The position numbers and the translations under genes were made by a program. This document shows, in pieces, positions 26,002 to 35,530 of a stretch of DNA of 64,000 nucleotides. Numbering within the stretch: position 1 is the first letter of the stretch; each line of letters opens with the position of its first letter. Source of the stretch: Saprospiraceae bacterium (GTDB lineage Bacteria > Bacteroidota > Bacteroidia > Chitinophagales > Saprospiraceae); the NCBI GenBank assembly GCA_019638455.1, contig JAHBTU010000005.1:213054-277053 (forward strand). The letters are read 5' to 3'. The notes under the pieces are model-generated. The model saw only the letters and a list, made by a program, of their open reading frames with translations. It was not told the origin of the DNA and did no database searches.

Positions 26002-27537
26002 ATGCGCCGATTGTGCCTTTTTATTCTGCTGGCAACCTTCTTTTCCTCCCTTTTTGCCCAAAAACTGATCGATGCCCGACCGATTCATCAGCCAGATTCT
26101 GGAATGCTCACAACTGGCGCTCTCGATGCCGAAGGCAACCTCTACCTTGCTTCCACGCTAAATCTTAAAAATACCTTTGGGCAAAGTGGCATATTGGGGC
26201 TGTTCCCGGCGGGCGACCCGGTATTGAGCAAATACGGTCCCGACGGAACACTGCTCTGGCGGCGCGAATTTCCCGGCAACATCGCCCGCATCTGTGATGC
26301 CGCGCTGACACCCGACGGCGGCTTGGTCATCACAGGCGGCTATGTGGACTCTTTTCGGCTCGCTCCCGATTGGCTCATTCCCGGAATCAATGACTACGAT
26401 GCCAATTTTTTCATCGCAAAACTGACTCCCGATGGACATTTTCAGTGGGTGGACACCTACCTAAGCACCTTGCCGGAAGACTGTCTTGGCTGGGCGCTGG
26501 CGGTAGCCCCCGATGCGATTTACGTCGCCAGCATACACGAAGCGATACAGTCAAGGCTGCGGCGCTACGACTTCGACGGCAATTTGCAACTTGAAAAAAC
26601 ACTCAACATTCGCAGCATCAGTCAGCTCGCGCTCGACGGCGAAGGACGGTTGTATGCCGTTGGCACAGCCGCTCCGTGGGAAATGTTCGCCAACCTAATG
26701 GTGCCCGAGCCACCGATGCAAACCGGCTATGCCAACTATATCGTCCGGCTCGATTCCTCTTTCACGGCGCATTGGATTCGAGCATACAACTACATCACGT
26801 TCGACGAACATCCCAAAGTGGCGGTGTTTGGCGGCAACGCCTTCCTGCTGTCGTACGACTTCGATGCAGCCCCCACCCAATCCGCAGGCTACAGATTAAA
26901 AGCCTATTCGCCCAGCGGCGACCCGCTGTGGTCAGAAACCATTCTTGAAGGTTTTCTCCCCACTGACTACCAACACGCTGCGTTGCAGCCTTTTTGCGGC
27001 CGATTGTTGCTCCAGTTTTCTGACATCGGCGGCATGGCTGTTCGCTCTTATGATGCCAATTTCGACGACAGCCTGCTCGTGCAAGGTTCCAACGGCGGCT
27101 TCCTCGGCTCTTTACCCTTTCTCCGAACCAATAAAAAACACGCGATATTCGGCTCCAATTTCCAAAACACCACCCTTGACTTTGGTGACGATTATTCTCT
27201 GCAAAACGACAAAACACCCGGCTATCAGCAATTTGTCCTGCAATTCGAGTGTCCCGACCAGCCGAGCAGCAGCCCCGTGCCGCCACCCGTCCCAGCCTCG
27301 TGGGCGCTTGCACCCAGTCCCGCGACCCATGTCGCCAATCTGCATCGGCTTTCGGGCAAAGTCCCGCACACTGCCCGCGTCGAATTGCTCGACGCTGCGG
27401 GACGTCTGCATTGGAGCAGCGATGTGCTTTCGGAGCAAACGGCTATCCCGTTGGAGACGCTACCAGCCAGTATTTTCTTTTTGCGAGTGATGAGTGAAGA
27501 AGGGGTATTCGTGTTGAAGGGAATGAGGAGGCAATGA
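26002..27537 (+). CDS. Secreted beta-propeller-like protein with T9SS sorting domain
   Basis: The 511-residue product has a signal peptide (MRRLCLFILLATFFSSLFAQ). A repetitive beta-rich body follows, with recurring D-x-x-G-N-L/G-x-L-L and GGxVxTGGY-type strands, suggesting a beta-propeller like delta-60 repeat proteins. A Pro/Ser-rich linker near residue 425 leads to an 80-residue C-terminal sorting domain (ARVELLDAAGRL, LETLPASIFFLRV). It is therefore probably secreted by the type IX system. The function is unknown. I moved the start to the ATG at 26002 because it gives the signal peptide and avoids overlap with the divergent channel gene. Confidence 0.82.
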   Translation: MRRLCLFILLATFFSSLFAQKLIDARPIHQPDSGMLTTGALDAEGNLYLASTLNLKNTFGQSGILGLFPAGDPVLSKYGPDGTLLWRREFPGNIARICDAALTPDGGLVITGGYVDSFRLAPDWLIPGINDYDANFFIAKLTPDGHFQWVDTYLSTLPEDCLGWALAVAPDAIYVASIHEAIQSRLRRYDFDGNLQLEKTLNIRSISQLALDGEGRLYAVGTAAPWEMFANLMVPEPPMQTGYANYIVRLDSSFTAHWIRAYNYITFDEHPKVAVFGGNAFLLSYDFDAAPTQSAGYRLKAYSPSGDPLWSETILEGFLPTDYQHAALQPFCGRLLLQFSDIGGMAVRSYDANFDDSLLVQGSNGGFLGSLPFLRTNKKHAIFGSNFQNTTLDFGDDYSLQNDKTPGYQQFVLQFECPDQPSSSPVPPPVPASWALAPSPATHVANLHRLSGKVPHTARVELLDAAGRLHWSSDVLSEQTAIPLETLPASIFFLRVMSEEGVFVLKGMRRQ

Positions 27538-27623
27538 CTTCCTAAAATGTCGGGTGCATTTCAAATGGTCGCAAGTGAATTGGACGCTGTTCCGATACAG
27601 GCTGTCTCACAAGTTTAAATTTC

Positions 27624-27698
27624 GACAGGATTGACAAAATTTACAGGTTTTTTCCAAAAATAAAATCGCTAATCCTGTAAATCTTGTCAATCCTGTCA
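27624..27698 (+). repeat. RepF palindromic repeat, copy 1
   Basis: GACAGGATTGACAAAATTTACAGG at the left pairs with CCTGTAAATCTTGTCAATCC at the right, a 75-bp inverted repeat. A related unit is at 39402-39492. Confidence 0.65.
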
Positions 27699-27703
27699 AC
27701 AAC

Positions 27704-27883
27704 TATACCCAGATTAAAGAGGATTTGAACCTGCCCGTTGGCAAGGCAGGGATTTCCTTGATTGATTTGCATGACTTCCAAAGGATTGCGAGTACCGTTC
27801 GTTCAAAACCACCTTGTCAGACCCTGTGCTTAGGGGCCTGCCCGGCCAAGTGAAGCGGACGGGGCTTATTTGCGTTGACTATA
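27704..27883 (+). repeat. RepA dispersed repeat, copy B
   Basis: This 180-bp copy has TATA at both ends. Its internal stem CCTGCC/GGCAGG is fully paired here. It sits in the loop of the RepE palindrome. Confidence 0.9.
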
Positions 27884-28091
27884 TCACTTGTAAGACAGCC
27901 TCCAAAAGCGACCATTTGAAATGCGCCCCAAACGTCCAATGCCCCCATTCCGCTTCCTTCAACCAAGCATTAAGGGGCAGAAAAAACGCCAAAGACAGAA
28001 TTTCTTTTAAAAGACATGGTTGTTTCATTGGAAAATCTACCTTTGCTCGCAATTTGTTCACCAAAATTATTCACTAAACTTTTTTTGACAG

Positions 28092-28769
28092 GTGGAATAC
28101 GGGCATTTTAAACGGAGAGACAACCGGGATTTTCGGGATAGAGACCGTGGCGACAATCGCGACCGGGGCTATGACCGCGACCGGGGCTACAACCGCGACC
28201 GGGGAGGGGACTACCGCGACAGAGGCGGCTTTCGCGACCGGGGCGATTTCAGGGACAGAGACAGAGGCGGCTTTCGCGACCGGGGGAGCTTCGACCGCGA
28301 CCGTGGCGAACGCGAACAAGAGGAAAGCGTGTTTTCCAAGCGCGTCCGCGCTGGCAAACGTCGCACCTACTTCCTCGATGTGAAGAAAACGAGGGGCAAC
28401 GACTACTTCATCACCATCACTGAAAGCACGCGCCGTGAAGATGGCTATGGCTACAAGCGCCACAAAATTTTCCTCTACAAGGAAGATTTCAATCGCTTTG
28501 TCGCCTCGCTCAACGAAGTGGTGAACCACGTCAAGACCGACCTGATGCCGGATTTCGACTACGAAGAATTCGACCGCCGTCAGGCTGAATGGGAAGCCAA
28601 CAACCGCGACATGGAAGACGAAGATTTCCGCGACGAGGAAACCGACGAAATCGAAGACCGCGTAGAAACCGACGAGATCGAAGAAGAAGAGAAGGACGAA
28701 GCTCCCGAAGAGAAAAAATCGCGCAAAAAGAAAGACGAAATTGACGACGAAGACGACTGGAAACTATAA
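28092..28769 (+). CDS. PUR-alpha-like nucleic-acid-binding protein (DUF3276) with RD-repeat N terminus
   Basis: The 225-residue product has three parts. Residues about 7-75 are an extreme Arg/Asp/Gly repeat (DRDRG, RDRGY units) of RNA-binding character. Residues about 80-155 form a PUR domain (GKRRTYFLDVKKTRGNDYFI, YKRHKIFLYKEDF, FVASLNEVV) that binds single-stranded nucleic acid in Bacteroidota relatives. The C-terminal 65 residues are strongly acidic with a basic KKSRKKK patch. The start is GTG at 28092, because no ATG is in frame before the repeat. A terminator follows the gene. Confidence 0.88.
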   Translation: MEYGHFKRRDNRDFRDRDRGDNRDRGYDRDRGYNRDRGGDYRDRGGFRDRGDFRDRDRGGFRDRGSFDRDRGEREQEESVFSKRVRAGKRRTYFLDVKKTRGNDYFITITESTRREDGYGYKRHKIFLYKEDFNRFVASLNEVVNHVKTDLMPDFDYEEFDRRQAEWEANNRDMEDEDFRDEETDEIEDRVETDEIEEEEKDEAPEEKKSRKKKDEIDDEDDWKL

Positions 28770-28797
28770 CCAGTCGAAATGCATCAATAAAATCAGG

Positions 28798-28840
28798 AAG
28801 CGAAGTGTTGCGTGAGAGCGCGATGCGTCGCTTTTTTTAT
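28798..28840 (+). terminator. Probable intrinsic terminator after the PUR-type gene
   Basis: AAGCGA (about 28799-28804) pairs with TCGCTT, with a partly paired inner stem (GCG...CGC), and a run of seven T follows. It is 30 bp after the stop codon. Confidence 0.6.
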
Positions 28841-28981
28841 TAGTGGGAAAAAAGTAAAAACTTAGCCGCTCTTGCCGACCCCTCCCCGCCAGCCGGCGGG
28901 ACGGGTCGGGGTGGGTGGTGACACGCTAAGTTTTCACGAAAAAAACTGACTGTCAACCACTCAACATTCTCTGCCAACACC

Positions 28982-30028
28982 GTGACCGACCTACGCGCTC
29001 ATTCTTTGCCCGAACTTGAAGCCACCCTTGCGGAGTGGGGAGAGCCGCGTTTTCGCGCCCGCCAACTTTATGAATGGCTCTGGACAAAAGCCGTGACGGA
29101 CCTCGACTCGATGTCGAACCTTTCCAAAGACTTGCGTCAGCGACTAAGGGAGCATTTCACGCTGCACACCCTCCGCGAAGACAAAGTGCAACACAGCGCC
29201 GACGGCACCATCAAGACGCGCTGGCTCACTTGGGATGGGCACCGCGTCGAGAGCGTCCTCATTCCCGTGCCAGCCGAAGAGCGATTTACCGTCTGCGTCA
29301 GCACACAAGTCGGATGTAGCCTCACTTGCGCCTTTTGCGCCACCGGACGCATGGGCCGCAAGCGCAACTTGGAGGCTGCCGAAGTCTTCGACCAAGTAGT
29401 GGGCGTGAACCGCCAATGTCTCGAAGCCTTTGGCCGCCCACTGACCAATGTGGTTTACATGGGCATGGGCGAACCGCTACTGACCTACGCCAACACGATG
29501 GAGAGCATCGCCCGGCTAACCGCCCCCCCCGCTCAAGGTGGGTTGGGAATGTCGGCTCGGCGCATCACGGTCAGCACCGCAGGCATCGCCAAGATGCTCC
29601 GAAAATTGGCCGACGATGGATTTCGCTCCAACCTTGCGCTCAGCCTACACGCCGCCGACGATGCCAAGCGCAACGAAATAATGCCTATCAACGAGACGAA
29701 CAACCTCGCCGCGCTCATGGAGGCGTTGGAGTATTTTTATCGAAAAACAAAAAACCGCATCTCCTACGAATACATCGCCTTCGAGCGCTTCAACGACAGC
29801 CTTGAAGATGCCGCCAAACTGGTGCAGCTCTGCCGCCGAAAATTCCCCGTTCGGGTCAATATCATCGAATACAACCCGATAGACGGCGCGACGTTTGAAA
29901 AATCCGACGAAAACCGTCTGAATGCCTTTGCGGCTTACCTCGCCAAGGAAGGCGTGACGGTGACGGTGCGGCGCAGCCGAGGCAAGGACATTGACGCGGC
30001 CTGCGGGCAGCTGGCCAATAAGGGCTAA
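28982..30028 (+). CDS. rlmN: 23S rRNA (adenine-C2)-methyltransferase RlmN
   Basis: This radical-SAM enzyme methylates C2 of A2503 of 23S rRNA and probably A37 of some tRNAs. The 348-residue length is normal. The iron-sulphur cluster motif CSLTCAFC gives Cys112, Cys116 and Cys119. The methyl-carrying Cys341 near the C terminus lies in DAACGQLA. Conserved GEPL (MGMGEPLL) and the SLHAADD motif are also present. The start is GTG at 28982, which gives the usual N terminus. It is monocistronic and convergent with the pafA-like gene, with a gap of 10 bp. Confidence 0.96.
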   Translation: MTDLRAHSLPELEATLAEWGEPRFRARQLYEWLWTKAVTDLDSMSNLSKDLRQRLREHFTLHTLREDKVQHSADGTIKTRWLTWDGHRVESVLIPVPAEERFTVCVSTQVGCSLTCAFCATGRMGRKRNLEAAEVFDQVVGVNRQCLEAFGRPLTNVVYMGMGEPLLTYANTMESIARLTAPPAQGGLGMSARRITVSTAGIAKMLRKLADDGFRSNLALSLHAADDAKRNEIMPINETNNLAALMEALEYFYRKTKNRISYEYIAFERFNDSLEDAAKLVQLCRRKFPVRVNIIEYNPIDGATFEKSDENRLNAFAAYLAKEGVTVTVRRSRGKDIDAACGQLANKG

Positions 30029-30038
30029 CCGCCCCCGC

Positions 30039-31706
30039 CTATTTCATCAATTCCTCAATCACTTTCCCGGTAGTCCCGTTGGGTTTTGCAATGCGCAACA
30101 TGGCGGATAGCGTGGGTGCTATGTCGGTAATGTCCACAGGAGCAAAGGTTTCGCCGGGCTTTATTTTCCAGCCATACCAGATGAGCGGAACGTGTGTGTC
30201 GTAGGTGTAGGGAGAGCCGTGCGTGGTGCCGCCTTTCGGGAAAGTCTTGTCGTCGGCGTGCCAAGCAGGGTCGAGGTGGAAAATGATGTCGCCGGAGCGA
30301 CGCGGGTGGATGCCCCTGCGGAGCTCAGGGGCAAAGGGATATTCGGACGGCAACATCATCAATTCCTCGCGGGTGAAAGCGTCGTACACGCCCGGCTGCT
30401 TGCGCAAGTGGTCAATGATGACGGAGGCCACGTCGTTAGGCTCGATGTCGAGGTCGGCCATCGCGTCCCAATTGAGCCAGATTTGCTGGTTGTTCGCCTC
30501 GTGGATGAAATTGCCGCCGATACCCAGCGCGCTGGCCAATGCTTTTTCCAGCGTCTCTTCCAATTTGCTTTCCGGGAAAACACCAGCCGGGATGCGCAAG
30601 TCATTGAGATGGGCTGGGGTCTCCGCTGCGCCATGGTCGGCGGTGAAAAACAAGAGCACGTTGTTCTTGCCCAGTTTTTTATCCAAAAAATCCAAAAAGC
30701 GGGCGATTTCGCGGTCCAAACGCAGGTACATATCCTCCGTTTCCTCGGCGTGAATGCCAAATTGGTGGCCACAATAGTCGGGGCTTGAAAAACTGATGCA
30801 GAGGAAATCGGTTGCCTCGCCCGCGCCGAGCTGCATCTTATTGACCGCTTCCATCGCAAAATTGAGCGTGAGCGTGTTGCCAAACGGGGTGAAGCGCAAC
30901 AAACCATAGCCGCCTGTTTTTTTCAAGGTGGGTAGGTCGTAGGGCATTTTTTTCCCATGAAGGTAGCGAGCGTAGTCGCCCTTGTTGTATCTGTCCCAAT
31001 CCTCAAAACTCTCCTGATAAGTGCCGGACACCATTTTGTCCCAATTTTGAGACAATAGGGAATCGGGCTGGCGACTGGCATTGAAATCCTGTACCCACCT
31101 TGGCAGCCCCGTGGAGTCGGGGTAGTAGGTGGAGGTAATCCAATTGCCCGAAGTGTCGTCGAACCAATAGGCTGCATTGGGGATATGCCCTGCCGGCAGG
31201 ATGCTCGCCCGGTCTTTCAAGCAAATGCCCACGACCTTCGATTTGAAATTGTTGGATAGCCGCAACTCATCGGTGATGGTGGTGGAGAGCAATACGGAGG
31301 GCGAATGTTGCCCCACTTTCACGGTGGTGCTGCCGACGGTTTTGTAACGCTCGTCGGTGGTGACGTAGCGGTGCTTGCGCCATTCGGGGTCCCACCAATC
31401 GTTGCCGATGATGCCGGTCACGGATGGCGTGGCGCCGGCGTAAATGGCCGCATGGCCCGGCGCGGTGTACGTCGGCGCAAAGTTGTAGCGCGTGTTTTCG
31501 CAGGAAAAGCCTTCAGATAGCAGGCGGTTGAAGCCGTTTTGACCGTATTTGGCTTGATAGCGATAGAGGAAATCATAGCGCATTTGGTCCACCACAATGC
31601 CAACGATTAGCTTTGGGCTTGCAGGGGCGGAGGTGGCGGACGTTTGACAAAATGGAGACGCAATAAATGTAAAATGAAGTAGGGCAACGATTGCGAGTGA
31701 TTTCAT
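30039..31706 (-). CDS. pafA: PafA-type alkaline phosphatase
   Basis: The 555-residue product has an N-terminal signal peptide (residues 1-20, ending PFC/QTS). Key residues line up with the phosphate-irrepressible alkaline phosphatase PafA: metal ligand Asp40 in IVVDQMRYD, nucleophile Thr81 in APTYTAPGHA, Asn102 in IGNDWW, and Lys164 and Arg166 in LKDRASILPAGH, which contact the phosphate. Later His/Asp ligands appear in FFTADHGAAETP and a C-terminal GTTHGSPY. It should hydrolyse phosphomonoesters in the periplasm using two zinc ions. It is single, convergent with rlmN. Confidence 0.9.
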   Translation of the reverse strand: MKSLAIVALLHFTFIASPFCQTSATSAPASPKLIVGIVVDQMRYDFLYRYQAKYGQNGFNRLLSEGFSCENTRYNFAPTYTAPGHAAIYAGATPSVTGIIGNDWWDPEWRKHRYVTTDERYKTVGSTTVKVGQHSPSVLLSTTITDELRLSNNFKSKVVGICLKDRASILPAGHIPNAAYWFDDTSGNWITSTYYPDSTGLPRWVQDFNASRQPDSLLSQNWDKMVSGTYQESFEDWDRYNKGDYARYLHGKKMPYDLPTLKKTGGYGLLRFTPFGNTLTLNFAMEAVNKMQLGAGEATDFLCISFSSPDYCGHQFGIHAEETEDMYLRLDREIARFLDFLDKKLGKNNVLLFFTADHGAAETPAHLNDLRIPAGVFPESKLEETLEKALASALGIGGNFIHEANNQQIWLNWDAMADLDIEPNDVASVIIDHLRKQPGVYDAFTREELMMLPSEYPFAPELRRGIHPRRSGDIIFHLDPAWHADDKTFPKGGTTHGSPYTYDTHVPLIWYGWKIKPGETFAPVDITDIAPTLSAMLRIAKPNGTTGKVIEELMK

Positions 31707-31860
31707 AGAGAGTGTGTTTATCTAAGCATTTTTTCAAAAGCATGCGAATAAGAATCAAACATAGCGCAAAAATGAGGAGCCTAACCGACAAAAAAGAGAC
31801 ATCCGAGCAGGGAATACAGCTCGGATGTCTCACACGGTCAAACTTAACGCTGGCTTAAAT

Positions 31861-34800
31861 CTATTGCTTTACCACTTTCGCGGTGACACCGCTATTGCCA
31901 GAAAACAGCCGGACGAAGTAAGTGCCAGTGGGCAAATTTTGCATATTCAGTTCGAGCTGGTTCAAGCCTTCCGCGAGTTGAACCTCGCGGTTTTGCACGG
32001 TGGCACCCAACAGATTGACCACGCTGACTTGAACGGCGGCTGCGCTCGCTGCTTCAATATTGAGCCGTGCCATGTCCGTCACGGGGTTAGGCACGACGGT
32101 GAGGCTGATGGTCGAGTGCAAAGGCTCGTCAGTGCCTACGCTGAGGCTACGGTTGCCGTTGGCAAACCACACCACCAACTGGCGGTCGGCAATGAATTGA
32201 GTTTCGTTGCCCGTTCCCGATATTTTGTCGGGGTTGAGGCCGCGCCTGTAGATGTTGGTGGTGCCGGCTTGGTTGGGGCCTTCGTAGTAGAGGGCGTTGT
32301 CCAAGCGGTTATAGGTGGGCCAGCTGTATGCGCCGTTGTTTTCCAAGATGATGCCGACATTGCCGGTCTCCACATTGGCGCCCAGAATGTCGTTCTGGTC
32401 TTTGATGCCATCGTAGTAATCGAATGCGATGATGTAGGGCGAATTCTTGGAAAGGGTCGGGTTGCCCACGTTGGTTTTCTGAGGCAGACCGTTGAATAGT
32501 TTTGTGATGAAATAATTGCTCGAGTTGGCGAACCCGCCTGCTTCCCAGAATTTCAGGAAGCCGATGTCCCAATAGCTGATGTTCCCGTTGGTGGTGCTGG
32601 AAAGTTCGTTGAAAGCATCGTACATGATGTATTGGCCAGAATAGTCGAATTCCAAGATGTCTGCGTACTTCACATCGCCTGTGCTTTGGCCAGTGGAGTA
32701 GGTTGGGTTGTAGAGTTCAAATGCTACCAGCTCATCAAAAAGTACATCATAGACATAAATCAGCTTGTTCTCGTTCTGTGTCAGGGCAGCGACGAAGGTG
32801 CCATCTTTTGAGATGGCCGCGTTGCGCCACTCAGGCAGAGAGCTGAGCGGTGGATTGACGACCGCTTGGAAAGTCGGCGTATAGGAAAGGTCAATAGTGA
32901 TGATGTGCCCGATGTTATTGACGAACACCACTTGCCCCCCGTTGTCGCTCACGCTGGGGCGGCTTTTGACGCCCTGTGTATAAATGGTGCCAATGAGCGC
33001 GCCGCTCCCGTTGCGGACTTCAAGATTTTGCGAATTGTTGGTCACACAAAGCACATAGTCGGTGCCGGGATTGATGGGGAGGTTGCCGAGGTAATTGCCG
33101 CCGGGAGTGCTGCCCTGAATGCCGACTTGGTCGAAAGCGGTGGCGGCGGCAATGCCGACGAGGTTGCCCTGCGGATACAAATCGTTGGCTGCTTGGAGCA
33201 CGGCGATGCGCAAATCCACAAACTTGCTTGACTTCACCAAGTAGTCCCTCAATGCCTTGTAAAACACTTGTTCGGCCTTGTCCTTGCCCACATTGGCGTT
33301 GTTGGCAAAGAGGTAATACGCCCAGTTGGGGATGCCGCTGTTGATGTGCACGCCGCCGTTGTCTTGAGTGCCGTTGTATTGCTCGCTCACGGTACGAGGC
33401 TGCCACCACGGGCTGTTGGAGTTGACCCCATTGTGGGGGTCTTGCATACTGCGGAGAGCAACGTGGGTGCCGGGCTGCATCACGTCTTCACCAATGAGCC
33501 AGTCATCGCGGTCAATCATCGCGCCGAAGATGTCGGCAAATGACTCGTTGAGTGCGCCGCTTTCATTCTGATAAATCAGATTGGCAGTTTTTTCCACCAC
33601 ACCATGCGTCATTTCGTGACCGCCCACGTCGAGGCCGCGTGCGAGTGGTCGGAACGTGGAGCCGCCGTTGCCGTACCACATGGCCGCGCCATTCCAGTAG
33701 GCGTTTTCCATGGAACTGCCGTTGCTTTCAGTCACGTTGAAAAACGAGATGATGTTGCCTCCTTGCCCATCAATGGACTCTCGGCCAAAAGTGTTCTTGA
33801 AATAGTCGTAACTTTTGATGCTGTTCCAATGCGAGCTCACGGCTCTGGCGCCGTCGCCTGTGGCAGCGTTGCTAAAATTGGTGGAGCCAGAGGTGAAAAA
33901 ACTATAATCGAAGTTTTGATTCTGCGGGGAGGTGTTTTTCGCGTTCAGCGTAACAATGACGCCCACCGGGTCGCCGGGCATGGTAGAAGCCGCGGGCTTA
34001 AACATGGGCTTGCTCGCATCTTCCAGATAGTAAGTGGCTCCCTGCTGCCACGCGCCAAACGAACGGTTTTGGCCGAGCAAGTCAATGCCCGTGCCAATGA
34101 CCGGCGGCGGGGCAAATGGAGGCTCAGGCATAGGCACATTGGGCAGGTCTTCTTTCGGGTCGTCGGCGACGGGGAGGCGCGTGACAGCGGTGTGCTCGTG
34201 CCTGCCACCGTCAATTTTGCAAGTGAAGTCGTAGTGATGAATCACTTCGCCCGTCAGCGCATCCACAAAATAGACGACGCGGGTGAGCAGGTTCGGGTGG
34301 GCCTCTATGTGCCACGCGAGCCGCTCGTTGTCCAAATTTTCTTCGTGGTGATAAATGACCAGTTGCGCTTGGAATGGCTCGATTTTGAGCAAATTGAGCA
34401 ATTCTGGGGTCCAGTCTGTTTTGATATTTTCAAGGCCGATGTTTTGCTTGGCGCGGTCAATGGCGCGGCTGGCATCCACGACGGGGGTCACGGAGTTGAG
34501 TTGGGGCGTGGGGAAATAGCGGCCATTCAGCAGGTCAAAAGCCCCTTTTCTCGCATGGGCGATGACTTCTCCGCCAAATACCGGCACACCTTTGAAAACT
34601 TGCTCCAAACGGACGTGACTATTGCCCAATTGGTCGGTTTCCACCCTTGTGGCCACAAACTCATTGGCAGGAGCAGCGATTCCCGTAGGTTTCAGGCTCG
34701 CCAAATAAGCGAGTGCCCCTGCTTTCACGTCGGCGATATCGGCGGAAGCCTCGGTGACACCTTCAAACAGAATCGGCATGCCATTCCGCTCGTCGCGAGT

Positions 34801-35043
34801 GATGCGCACGCCTGATGTCTGTGCGCCGCCTTGAATATCAAGCGCCGGAAGTGTCTGAAATTTCACTCCGGCGGGGGCAAGAGGGTTTCGTACCAATGGA
34901 ACAGCGGATTGGGGCGTGTTGAACTTGATTTGTGAATGGTCAATCGGTTCGGTTGTTTTTGTCGGCGGGACGATTTTCGCGCTTTGCGCGAACGTGTGGG
35001 CGGTGGTCGTCAGGAGAATGGCGAGCAGGAGGATTTTTTTTAT
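31861..35043 (-). CDS. M4 (thermolysin-family) metalloprotease with T9SS sorting domain
   Basis: The gene encodes a secreted zinc protease. Upstream of the first TTG (34896) the same frame reads KKILLLAILLTTAHTFAQS, a clear signal peptide, but the codon in the methionine position is ATA (35041-35043). No ATG, GTG or TTG lies just before it. The full frame is 1060 residues. An FTP/PepSY propeptide comes first, then the M4 catalytic domain with HEMTH and downstream GALNESFADIFG (zinc Glu) plus GGVHINSGIPNWAYYLF (catalytic His). A beta-rich repeat region and a C-terminal T9SS sorting domain (LTVVPNPVTDMARL...GTYFVRL) complete it. The conservative start is TTG 34896, which would remove the signal peptide. 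Confidence 0.85.
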   Translation of the reverse strand: MKKILLLAILLTTTAHTFAQSAKIVPPTKTTEPIDHSQIKFNTPQSAVPLVRNPLAPAGVKFQTLPALDIQGGAQTSGVRITRDERNGMPILFEGVTEASADIADVKAGALAYLASLKPTGIAAPANEFVATRVETDQLGNSHVRLEQVFKGVPVFGGEVIAHARKGAFDLLNGRYFPTPQLNSVTPVVDASRAIDRAKQNIGLENIKTDWTPELLNLLKIEPFQAQLVIYHHEENLDNERLAWHIEAHPNLLTRVVYFVDALTGEVIHHYDFTCKIDGGRHEHTAVTRLPVADDPKEDLPNVPMPEPPFAPPPVIGTGIDLLGQNRSFGAWQQGATYYLEDASKPMFKPAASTMPGDPVGVIVTLNAKNTSPQNQNFDYSFFTSGSTNFSNAATGDGARAVSSHWNSIKSYDYFKNTFGRESIDGQGGNIISFFNVTESNGSSMENAYWNGAAMWYGNGGSTFRPLARGLDVGGHEMTHGVVEKTANLIYQNESGALNESFADIFGAMIDRDDWLIGEDVMQPGTHVALRSMQDPHNGVNSNSPWWQPRTVSEQYNGTQDNGGVHINSGIPNWAYYLFANNANVGKDKAEQVFYKALRDYLVKSSKFVDLRIAVLQAANDLYPQGNLVGIAAATAFDQVGIQGSTPGGNYLGNLPINPGTDYVLCVTNNSQNLEVRNGSGALIGTIYTQGVKSRPSVSDNGGQVVFVNNIGHIITIDLSYTPTFQAVVNPPLSSLPEWRNAAISKDGTFVAALTQNENKLIYVYDVLFDELVAFELYNPTYSTGQSTGDVKYADILEFDYSGQYIMYDAFNELSSTTNGNISYWDIGFLKFWEAGGFANSSNYFITKLFNGLPQKTNVGNPTLSKNSPYIIAFDYYDGIKDQNDILGANVETGNVGIILENNGAYSWPTYNRLDNALYYEGPNQAGTTNIYRRGLNPDKISGTGNETQFIADRQLVVWFANGNRSLSVGTDEPLHSTISLTVVPNPVTDMARLNIEAASAAAVQVSVVNLLGATVQNREVQLAEGLNQLELNMQNLPTGTYFVRLFSGNSGVTAKVVKQ

Positions 35044-35530
35044 TGAAAAGCAGTTTAGTTTGTAATGTGAAAAATCGTTTTTGGGTCAAATGGGCGCTAT
35101 TTCGTTTCGTGCAAAGTCTTGATTGGAGCGTGACGGCAGTCGGTACAAATGTAGGGAAGCTCGCAGTCTTTGCATACCGCGATTTGGTCTTTGGCGATGT
35201 TCCAGTATTGAAAAATATGGTGTGCAAGGCTTTGCAGAACCTGTCTGTCCGATTACTTTTGTGACTGTGAGTCATCCCAAGAACTCTTGGGGCACAACGA
35301 CATCAAAACGACTTTCCGCTACACCCATGTCAGCAACCGAACGCTGGAAAACATAAAAAGTCCGTTTGACGCGCTAAACCTGAAAAACGAGAGGGGGGGC
35401 GTGCTTTTTGTATTGTTGACTTCGACAATACAAAAAGCACGACAAAAGTTTCGCATATTTAAGAGTTCGCAGTAATGCTAAAAAGTCAGACATCTCCCAA
35501 TATTGCGACAATTTTAACGACCTTTGAGTT
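35044..35530. other. Stretch between M4 protease and restriction-modification genes
   Basis: The right part holds the tyrosine-recombinase remnant described next. The left part (35044-35270) shows no coding or repeat signal I can name. Base composition shifts to AT-rich at about 35.5 kb, marking the boundary of a foreign island. Confidence 0.45.
35275..35475 (+). pseudogene. Tyrosine recombinase (integrase) C-terminal remnant
   Basis: The frame reads QELLGHNDIKTTFRYTHVS from about 35278, the hallmark C-terminal box of phage/XerD-type integrases: the LGH...T motif with the nucleophilic Tyr in FRYTHVS, followed by ENIKSPFDAL. No catalytic Arg region or other domain is found upstream in any frame, so only the last 40 or so family residues survive. 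The tail after DAL is unrelated. It lies 55 bp before the methyltransferase gene and probably belonged to the element that brought the island. Confidence 0.75.

Larger units (their letters stand above)
27552..27928. repeat. RepE palindromic repeat, copy 1 (interrupted)
   Basis: The left arm (27552-27614) contains GGGTGCATTTCAAATGGTCGC and GGCTGTCTCACAAGT. The right arm (27886-27928) carries the inverted complements ACTTGTAAGACAGCC and GCGACCATTTGAAATGC. An uninterrupted copy is at 63891-63988. The arms here are separated by RepF (27624-27698) and RepA (27704-27883), which look like later insertions. Confidence 0.7.
27538..28091. other. Gene-free stretch of nested palindromic repeats
   Basis: No gene is seen. 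The stretch is a RepE palindrome whose loop contains a RepF unit and a RepA unit, followed by about 160 bp of AT-rich sequence leading to the PUR-type gene. Confidence 0.6.

Noticed and set aside
27814..28077. A short frame beginning MSDPVLRGLPGQVKRTG, also seen at 41243
   Set aside because: Both begin inside RepA copies and run out into different flanks; it is an artefact of the repeat rather than a gene family.
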